A DNA stretch of 7,360 nt from an uncultured Prosthecobacter sp. (GTDB taxonomy: Bacteria > Verrucomicrobiota > Verrucomicrobiia > Verrucomicrobiales > Verrucomicrobiaceae): assembly GCA_947523045.1 (NCBI GenBank), contig CANNUR010000145.1, positions 1 through 7,360 on the forward strand. Reading direction: 5' to 3'. The position numbers and the translations under genes are program-made. The notes under the pieces were generated by a model. The model made no database searches. It was not told the origin of the DNA and worked only from the letters and a program-made list of their open reading frames with translations. Below are positions 1-5,448 of this stretch, piece by piece (positions within the stretch are counted from its first letter, which is position 1; each line of letters starts with the position of its first letter).

Positions 1-3000
1 CAATCGTACTGGCCGGGGACAACCATTTCACCGGCGGGGTGGTGCTCAATGCCGGCGTGCTGCGCGTCGGCCACACCGGCGCCTTCAACACGACGGCGCC
101 CAACCTGCTCAGCTTCGCCAACACCACCAACGCCAAGACGGTCACTCTCAATGGCTTCTCCGTGACCGTCGCCGGCCTCGCCCAGGCCAATGCGACGGAT
201 GTCGTCGTGGTGCAAAACGCCAGCGCCACTGCAGCCACGCTGACGCTGGCCAACAGCACGGACGCCACCTTCCGCGGCACACTTGCCGACGGCAGCGGCG
301 GCGGCCCCCTGACGCTGGTCAAGACCGGCGCGGGCACGCAGGCGCTCACCGGCACGACCAGCACCTACAGCGGCGGCACCGTACTGCGGGGCGGCATCCT
401 GCGCATCGCCGGCGATGGCAGTCTCGGCGCCGTGCCCGGCACGGCCGATGCCGACCACCTGCGCTTCGACGGCGGCACGCTGCAGTTCGCCTTTGCCGGC
501 TCGGACGCCAGCCCCTCGCTGGCGGCGACGCGCGGCATCACCCTCGACGCCGGAGGCGGCACGCTCGACACGCAGACGAACACGACCTACTACGCCGGCG
601 CCATCACCGGGGCGGGCAGTCTGACCAAGAGCGGCACCGGCCGGCTCATCCTGGCCGGCGCCTCCGATCACACGGGGGAACTGCTGGTCAACGCCGGCAT
701 TGTCGAGCTCCGCCACGCGCAGGCACTGGGCAGCACCACCGGCGGCACGCGTCTGCTCGCCGGCACCCGCCTTGATCTGAGCGGTGGTCTCACCGTCACC
801 GGGGAAGCCCTCATCACCCCCTACCTCGCCGGCCTCACTGGCGAAAACACCTGGGCGGGCACCGTCCAGGGCACCATCGGCGCCACCCTGAGCTTTGAAT
901 CCGCCGTGGCCAACGGCCTGACCGTGACCGGCGATGTCAATGCCGCCGATGTCGGCGGCGGTGCTCATTCGGTCAATCTGGTCGGCGCCGGCAGCGGCGA
1001 AATCCGCGGCTCGATCTCCAACGCCCTGACCGTCACCAAGAGCGGCACAGGCCGCTGGACCCTGAGCGGCGACAACCGTTTCACGAACGGTGTCATCCTG
1101 GCGCAGGGCGAACTCGTGCTGGCCTCGCGCGGCGCGGTCAATGCCACCACGCCAAACGCCATCACCTTCGCCAACAATGCCAATGCCAAACTGCTCGGCA
1201 TCACCGGCAGCGTCGTCACCGGCGGCCTGGCCTCGACCACCGCCACCGGCGCCAGCGTGCGCAACGTCGGTGGCGACGCCACCCTGATCCTGCAAACCGC
1301 CACGGATCGCAGTTTTTTCGGCGCCTTCACCGATGGTGCCACGGGCCGGCTCTCCCTTGAGAAACGCGGCCCGGCCACGCAGTTCCTCGGCGGCGCCAGC
1401 AGCCATACCGGCGACACCACGGTGCGCGAGGGCACCCTGCAACTCGGCTTCGACCTCGCCAGCGCGCCCGCCAGCCAGATCCTCGGCAGCGGCAGCCGAC
1501 TCGTGCTCGCCGGCGGCACCTTCGCCCTGGCCGGCGGCAGCAGCACGGCCAACGCCCAGACCCTGGCCGGCCTCACCGTCACTCCCGGTCGCTCGGTGAT
1601 TCGTCTGACCCCGCACGGCAGCTCGCCCCAGGATCTGCTGCTCGATCTCGGCGCGATCACCGTCCAGGACGGCGGCCTGGTCGATTTCGTCCTCCCCGCC
1701 GGCGCCGCCAGCGCCACCCACGGCATCCGCACCAGCACCGGCAACGATGCCGGCGGCATCCTCGGTGCCTGGGCCACCGTCGGCGCCGATTGGGCAACCG
1801 TGGTCGGCGGCAACATCGTCGCCTACACCGGCTACACCGAGATCACCCGCCTGCGCTCCGGTGCCGGTGCGCTCGGCCCGCTGCCGGACAATGCGGCGGC
1901 CAACGTCAAGATCATCGACGGCGGCGACAGCGACCCCATTCTGCCGGCCAACGTCGGCGGTGTCACCCGCGTCAACACCCTGCTGCAGACGGCGACTTCC
2001 CTCACCAACCTGGACCTCACCTCGGGCAGCAGCCTGCGGCTGGGTGTCTCCGGCGGCATTCGCCTGGCGGCAGGCGCCGGCGACCTCGTCATCGGCCGCG
2101 CGGTCGGCAACGGCGGCGTGCTCAGCGCCGGCGGCAGCGTCGCCGGCACGGCGGGTTCCCTCATCTTCAGCGACCACGCCGCCACGCAAACCGTGACGGT
2201 CAACTCTGGCATCCAGAACAACGGCACGGGCGCGGTGAGCGTCGTGAAGAACGGCCCCGGCCTGCTCGTGCTCGCCGGTGCCGCGGGCAGCAACTACACC
2301 GGCGGTGTCTATCTCAACGGCGGCACGGTCCGGGTGTCGGCCGACACCGCCCTCGGCGCCGCTCCGGCCGCGGCGACCCCCGCCAGCCTGACCTTCAACG
2401 GTGGCACCCTGCAGCTGGGTGCGGCCTTCAACCTCAATGCCAACCGCGGCATCACCCTGCTCGAAGGCGGCGGCACCTTCGACACCCAGAACTTCAACAG
2501 CACCTACAGCGGCACTCTGACCGGCCCCGGCGGCCTGACCAAACTTGGCACCAGCTCGAGCACCCTGACGCTCACCCAGGCCAACAGCCATGAGGGCGTC
2601 ACCACCGTCGGCGCCGGCATTCTGCAGGTGAACCATGCGCAGGCGCTTGGCTCCACCCAGGGCGGCACGGTCGTTGCCAGCACCGCCATCCTGCGCCTCA
2701 ACGCCGGCGTGACGGTCACTGGCGAGACCCTGACTCTGAACGGCCCCGGCAACAACCAGGGCAACCTGCAGGTGCAGAGCGGCACCGCCACCTGGGCCGG
2801 CGACCTGCTCATCGCCAGCAACACCGCCCGCATCGGCACCGGCAGCAACACCGGCGAACTCGTCATTGAGGGTGTCATCCGCGATGGCGGCGCCAACAGC
2901 CTCAGCTACGTCGGCAACGGCGGCGGTGTGGTGCGGCTCAATGCCGCCAACACCTACACGGGCGCCAGCGACGTCATCCGCGGCATCGTCCGGCTCGGCA

Positions 3001-4058
3001 CCGACAACGCCCTGCCGGTCACCACGACCCTCAAACTGCTCACCAACACCGTCGTCACGGAAACCGTCGCCCTCGACCTCAACGGCCACCACCAAACCCT
3101 CGGCGGCCTGCTTCACGGTGTCGTCTCCCTGGTCGACAACAACTTCATCACCAACAGCCAGTCGGACACGACCGCCACCCTGACGGTGAACCAGTCGGGC
3201 AACACCAGTTACCACGGCCGCATCGAGGGCAATCTCGCCTTCATCAAGGACGGCAGCGGCACCCTGACCCTCACCAGCACCTACGGCAGCACACCGGTTG
3301 CCACCCAGCACGACTACACCGGCAAAACCACGATCCGCGGCGGCACCCTGGCGCTCAGCGGCACCGGCCGCCTCGCCGGCACACCTTGGATTCAAGTGGA
3401 TGCCGGAGCGACCTTCAGCGTCGCCGGCGTCACGGGAGGCAACTACACGCTGACCGACCAGGTGCTATCCGGCCGCGGCAGCGTGACGGGACATCTCGTC
3501 ATCGGCAGCGACAGCCGGCTGGCGCCCGGCGACAGCAGCGGCGCGCTCGCTGGCGACAGCACCGGGCGACTCAGTTTCGGCGATCTGACCCTGAGCGGCA
3601 GTGCCCTGCCGACCCTGCGCGCCACCTTCCAGATCGGCGACACGCCCAACAACCTCACGGATCCGCTGGCGCTCGGCGATGTCACCTACTTCGCCAATGC
3701 CGCCTCAGGCGACCAGTACGACAGCCTTGCCGTCAGCGGTGCGCTGAACCTCAATGCCGGCGCTCGCCTGCGCGTCGAACTGCTCGGCAGCTACACGCCG
3801 CAGCTGGGTGACGTCTTCAACCTGCTCGACTGGGGCAGCCTGAACCCGGATGCCGATGGCGCCGGCGGTCTCGGCGCCTTCAGCCTGGCGGACCTCGACC
3901 TCGGCGACGCCAACGCCTTGCTGGCAGCGCATGGCTGGTATCTGGAGACGGATCGTTTCCTCAGCCACGGCCTGCTCTATGTCGTCGCCCCCGAGCCCGG
4001 TCGCGCCCTGCTCGTGCTGCTCGGCCTCGGCGGCCTGCTGCTGCGCCGGCGGCGTTGA
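1..4058 (+). CDS. PATR beta-strand-repeat, PEP-CTERM-sorted exported protein (5' end missing)
   Basis: The frame is open from base 3 with no start or signal peptide, so this is the C-terminal 1,351 residues of a larger protein; the GTG at 39 lies inside a repeat and is not a credible start. It is rich in Gly, Ala, Thr, Leu, Asn and Val, with repeated LTKSGTGxLxLxGxxxxTGxTxVxxGxLxLG units typical of 'autotransporter-associated beta strand' (PATR) repeats. These should stack into a long parallel beta-solenoid outside the cytoplasm. A non-repeat stretch near 1760-1810 (GILGAWATVGADW) and the LSGRGSVTGHLVIG...LAPGDSSG segment near 3465-3540 resemble modules common in verrucomicrobial PATR proteins. 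GDVFNLLDW near 3810-3835 precedes a PEP-CTERM signal at the C-terminus. There is no beta-barrel domain, so it is not a classical type V autotransporter despite the family name. A structural or adhesive surface role is inferred; ligand and function are unknown. Cysteine and methionine are absent. Confidence 0.9.
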   Translation, partial: IVLAGDNHFTGGVVLNAGVLRVGHTGAFNTTAPNLLSFANTTNAKTVTLNGFSVTVAGLAQANATDVVVVQNASATAATLTLANSTDATFRGTLADGSGGGPLTLVKTGAGTQALTGTTSTYSGGTVLRGGILRIAGDGSLGAVPGTADADHLRFDGGTLQFAFAGSDASPSLAATRGITLDAGGGTLDTQTNTTYYAGAITGAGSLTKSGTGRLILAGASDHTGELLVNAGIVELRHAQALGSTTGGTRLLAGTRLDLSGGLTVTGEALITPYLAGLTGENTWAGTVQGTIGATLSFESAVANGLTVTGDVNAADVGGGAHSVNLVGAGSGEIRGSISNALTVTKSGTGRWTLSGDNRFTNGVILAQGELVLASRGAVNATTPNAITFANNANAKLLGITGSVVTGGLASTTATGASVRNVGGDATLILQTATDRSFFGAFTDGATGRLSLEKRGPATQFLGGASSHTGDTTVREGTLQLGFDLASAPASQILGSGSRLVLAGGTFALAGGSSTANAQTLAGLTVTPGRSVIRLTPHGSSPQDLLLDLGAITVQDGGLVDFVLPAGAASATHGIRTSTGNDAGGILGAWATVGADWATVVGGNIVAYTGYTEITRLRSGAGALGPLPDNAAANVKIIDGGDSDPILPANVGGVTRVNTLLQTATSLTNLDLTSGSSLRLGVSGGIRLAAGAGDLVIGRAVGNGGVLSAGGSVAGTAGSLIFSDHAATQTVTVNSGIQNNGTGAVSVVKNGPGLLVLAGAAGSNYTGGVYLNGGTVRVSADTALGAAPAAATPASLTFNGGTLQLGAAFNLNANRGITLLEGGGTFDTQNFNSTYSGTLTGPGGLTKLGTSSSTLTLTQANSHEGVTTVGAGILQVNHAQALGSTQGGTVVASTAILRLNAGVTVTGETLTLNGPGNNQGNLQVQSGTATWAGDLLIASNTARIGTGSNTGELVIEGVIRDGGANSLSYVGNGGGVVRLNAANTYTGASDVIRGIVRLGTDNALPVTTTLKLLTNTVVTETVALDLNGHHQTLGGLLHGVVSLVDNNFITNSQSDTTATLTVNQSGNTSYHGRIEGNLAFIKDGSGTLTLTSTYGSTPVATQHDYTGKTTIRGGTLALSGTGRLAGTPWIQVDAGATFSVAGVTGGNYTLTDQVLSGRGSVTGHLVIGSDSRLAPGDSSGALAGDSTGRLSFGDLTLSGSALPTLRATFQIGDTPNNLTDPLALGDVTYFANAASGDQYDSLAVSGALNLNAGARLRVELLGSYTPQLGDVFNLLDWGSLNPDADGAGGLGAFSLADLDLGDANALLAAHGWYLETDRFLSHGLLYVVAPEPGRALLVLLGLGGLLLRRRR
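3..413 (+). repeat. Higher-order repeat A, copy 1
   Basis: A segment holding two PATR units and the spacer between them. It aligns in frame with 1056-1448, with an offset of 1,053 bases at its start. Shared landmarks in order are GDNHFTGGVVL/GDNRFTNGVIL, TAPNLLSFAN/TTPNAITFAN, NAK, and then the FRGTLADGSGG/FFGAFTDGATG turn leading into the next PATR unit. This suggests duplication of a module of about 130 residues rather than of single repeats. Confidence 0.7.
309..812 (+). repeat. Higher-order repeat B, copy 1
   Basis: A segment of about 168 residues that aligns in frame with 2235-2732. Landmarks in order are a PATR unit, the DGSLGAVP/DTALGAAP loop, FDGGTLQ/FNGGTLQ, TRGITLDAGGGTLDTQ/NRGITLLEGGGTFDTQ, a second PATR unit, HAQALGSTTGGT/HAQALGSTQGGT, and LTVTGEAL/VTVTGETL. 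The first 105 bases overlap repeat A because the PATR unit at 309-413 belongs to both. Confidence 0.75.
1056..1448 (+). repeat. Higher-order repeat A, copy 2
   Basis: This is the partner of 3-413. The two copies keep the same order of motifs but differ by several small in-frame gaps (the offset drops from 1,053 to 1,038 bases across the unit) and by many substitutions, so the duplication is old. After this copy the protein moves into a non-PATR stretch (about 1449-2234). Confidence 0.7.
2235..2732 (+). repeat. Higher-order repeat B, copy 2
   Basis: This is the partner of 309-812, at an offset of 1,914-1,929 bases that varies by a few codons. The best conserved parts are the RGITL...GGGT.DTQ and HAQALGST.GGT segments, where the DNA is also visibly similar. 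The order of modules continues past the aligned core: both copies are followed by a TWAG-containing spacer and another PATR unit (1026-1124 and 2895-2999). Confidence 0.75.
3990..4055 (+). other. PEP-CTERM sorting signal
   Basis: The last 22 codons encode the Pro-Glu-Pro motif, then a hydrophobic segment (ALLVLLGLGGLLL) and a terminal four-arginine cluster just before TGA. This is the tripartite arrangement of PEP-CTERM domains, which are recognised by an exosortase, probably cleaved, and lead to release or attachment of the protein at the cell surface. The PEPGRALL form closely resembles the PEPSRALLLLLGL version frequent in Verrucomicrobiota. No exosortase gene is in this window. Confidence 0.92.
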
Positions 4059-4076
4059 ACCGGTTTGCCTTGACAC

Positions 4077-4112
4077 AAAAAAGCCCTGGCGCCGCGGCAC
4101 CAGGGCTTTTTT
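4077..4112. terminator. Bidirectional rho-independent terminator between convergent genes
   Basis: A perfect 13-base inverted repeat (4077-4089, AAAAAAGCCCTGG, with 4100-4112, CCAGGGCTTTTTT) encloses a GC-rich loop of ten bases. On the + strand the GC stem is followed by six T, ending transcription of the PEP-CTERM gene 19-54 bases after its stop. On the - strand the A tract becomes a T tract, ending transcription of the DUF1501 gene about 20 bases after its stop. It fills most of the 74-base intergenic gap (4059-4132), which holds nothing else I can identify. Confidence 0.93.
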
Positions 4113-4132
4113 GGGGCGAGCGCGCAACGCCC

Positions 4133-5410
4133 TCAACCAAACAGCGCGGCGATCGGCTTACCCCCGTCGGTGAGTGGCACCGGGCGGGTGCCATCCATGA
4201 GATCCAGCGCCGGATTGATGCCGAGCGCGGCATGCACCGTGGCGTGAAAATCGGGCACCGAGACCGGGTTTTCGACGATCGTCTTGGCAAGGTCATCGGT
4301 GACGCCGTAGGCGCCGCAGTGCTTGAGTCCGCCACCGGCGAGGATCATGCTGAAGGTGCTGCACTGGTGGCCGCGACCGCCACCGCCGTCGAACTCCGGC
4401 GGGCGGCCAAACTCGGTGCCGACGGCGATCAGGGTCTTGTCGAGCAGGCCGTGCGCCTTGAGGTCGGCGATGAGGGTCGAGAAGGCATCGTCGAGGTCCT
4501 TGATGAGCAGGTGCTGCTTTTCCTGGCCGTCATTGTGGGTGTCCCAGCCGGTGCCGTTGACGAAGCCGAGGTTGTGCGAGACCTCGATGAAGCGCACGCC
4601 GTCCTGGATGAGCCGGCGGGCCAGCAGGCAGCGCTGGCCGAACTCGCTGCCGTAGGCATTGCGCAGGTCGGCCGGTTCCTCGTCGAGCTTGAAGTTGCGC
4701 ATGAACTCCGGACCCGCGAGACGCAGGGCCTCGCGCTGGGCGGTCTCGTAGTCGGCCATCAGGGAATCGCGCGCGACGCGCTCCTGCAGGGGCGCGAGCA
4801 GCTTCGAGCGCGCGCTGACGCGCTGGCTGGTGACATCGGCGGGCCGGGTGAAACCGGAGTGGCCGCTGGTGGTGTCGGTCAGGTAGATGTTGCCGGTCTT
4901 GGCGCCAAGGAACACGGGACCGCGGCTGGGGCTCGGGTAACCAATGAGCATGTAGGCCGGCACGTTCGGATTCGCCGCACCGCGCTGGTGGGCGACGATG
5001 GAACCCATGGAGGGATACATCGTGTTGCCGCTGATCTGGCGTCCGGTGTGGACGAAGTTCGTGGCGATGGCGTGCTCGTTGATGATGTTGTGGTTCACCG
5101 TGCGCACGGCGGTGATGTGCTCCATCAGGCGCGCGGTCTTCGGCAGGTGCTCGCAGACCTGGACGCCGGGCACGGCCGTATCGATGCCCGGGTAGGCTGA
5201 GCCGGCCTTTTTGGGGCTGCCCTTGGGATCGCCGAGCGCCTTCGGATCGAAGGTGTCCATGTGGGCCATGCCACCGCCGAGCCAGATGAAGATGCAGTGC
5301 TCGGCCTTGCCCTTGGGCATGGCAAAGATGTTGGAGGCGCGCAAGCCGGCGGCGGCGAGCGGGGCGGCGGCGGCGGTTTGCAGGAAGCGGCGGCGTTTCA
5401 TGGGAGTCAT
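4133..5410 (-). CDS. DUF1501 family protein (alkaline phosphatase/sulfatase superfamily), Tat signal
   Basis: A complete 425-residue protein, a usual length for DUF1501. In order: an [12 protein letters not shown] twin-arginine leader with an Ala-rich core; [16 protein letters not shown] (residues 42-57); [10 protein letters not shown] (81-90); YPSMGS (132-137); GWDTHND (288-294); TEFGRPPEF (332-340); GGRGHQ (344-349); [10 protein letters not shown] (354-363); [10 protein letters not shown] near the end. The family is assigned to the alkaline phosphatase fold and its Asp/His residues probably bind metal, but no reaction is established. A sulfatase CxPxR motif is absent. Starts at 5410 or 5401 both keep the twin arginines; an upstream in-frame start at 5467 would overlap the preceding gene and bury the signal. 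It lies 38 bases after the DUF1549/DUF1553 gene on the same strand, so co-expression with that partner is likely. The His motif is RGHQ where many homologues have RDHW. Confidence 0.93.
   Translation of the reverse strand: MTPMKRRRFLQTAAAAPLAAAGLRASNIFAMPKGKAEHCIFIWLGGGMAHMDTFDPKALGDPKGSPKKAGSAYPGIDTAVPGVQVCEHLPKTARLMEHITAVRTVNHNIINEHAIATNFVHTGRQISGNTMYPSMGSIVAHQRGAANPNVPAYMLIGYPSPSRGPVFLGAKTGNIYLTDTTSGHSGFTRPADVTSQRVSARSKLLAPLQERVARDSLMADYETAQREALRLAGPEFMRNFKLDEEPADLRNAYGSEFGQRCLLARRLIQDGVRFIEVSHNLGFVNGTGWDTHNDGQEKQHLLIKDLDDAFSTLIADLKAHGLLDKTLIAVGTEFGRPPEFDGGGGRGHQCSTFSMILAGGGLKHCGAYGVTDDLAKTIVENPVSVPDFHATVHAALGINPALDLMDGTRPVPLTDGGKPIAALFG
5336..5410 (-). other. Twin-arginine (Tat) signal peptide of the DUF1501 protein
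   Basis: The first 25 or so codons encode KRRRFLQT followed by an Ala/Leu hydrophobic core ([11 protein letters not shown]). RR-R-F-L-Q fits the twin-arginine pattern, implying export of a folded, perhaps metal-loaded, protein across the inner membrane. The cleavage site is uncertain; it could fall after Ala25 (LRA) or slightly later, near residue 30. Confidence 0.78.
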
Positions 5411-5448
5411 GGCTTGGACAGGTGGGAGGAAAGAAAGGTTGGAAGATT
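5411..5448 (-). promoter_or_regulatory. Pyrimidine-rich, non-Shine-Dalgarno leader of the DUF1501 gene
   Basis: Read on the - strand, the 38 bases between the two genes contain 29 pyrimidines, including a run TTTCTTTCCTCCC, and no GGAG/GAGG-type sequence before either candidate ATG (5410 or 5401). Initiation therefore seems not to rely on anti-Shine-Dalgarno pairing. Ribosomal protein S1 binding to the pyrimidine tract, or re-initiation after the upstream stop, are plausible alternatives but are inferred. Confidence 0.5.

Larger units (their letters stand above)
3..3362 (+). repeat. Array of nine PATR-like beta-strand repeats
   Basis: Nine divergent copies of a unit of about 33-43 residues can be read in frame at approximately 3-71 (partial), 309-413, 618-716, 1026-1124, 1350-1448, 2235-2342, 2532-2636, 2895-2999 and 3234-3362. 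Each has a Lys/Gly turn (KSGTG, KTGAG, KDGSG or a degenerate form), a beta strand, a loop usually carrying an aromatic or His followed by Thr-Gly, and a closing strand of the GTLxLG type. The copies at 1350 (KRGPATQFLGG) and 2895 (YVGNGGGVVRL) are the most eroded. The spacers are also beta-rich. The similarity is at protein level; the DNA copies are well diverged. Confidence 0.8.

Noticed and set aside
39..41. GTG as the start of the repeat protein
   Set aside because: The frame is open back to the window edge and the codons before it complete a PATR unit (VLAGDNHFTGG). There is no signal peptide or ribosome site, so this is an internal valine.
965..1816. Open frame of 283 codons on the - strand
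   Set aside because: It is antisense to the repeat protein. The Pro/Arg/Val/Ser-rich translation is what the complement of GC-rich repeats gives, and no domain is visible.
1790..2593. Open frame of 267 codons on the + strand
   Set aside because: It is out of frame within the repeat gene. The very Arg/His/Gln/Pro-rich translation is a frame-shifted reading of Gly/Ala-rich codons, not a protein.
4055..5200. Open frame of 381 codons on the + strand
   Set aside because: It lies antisense to the well-supported DUF1501 gene, begins in the stop region of the PEP-CTERM gene and runs through the terminator hairpin. Its Ala/Val/Glu/Asp/Arg-rich translation has no recognisable domain. It is a GC-rich shadow frame.
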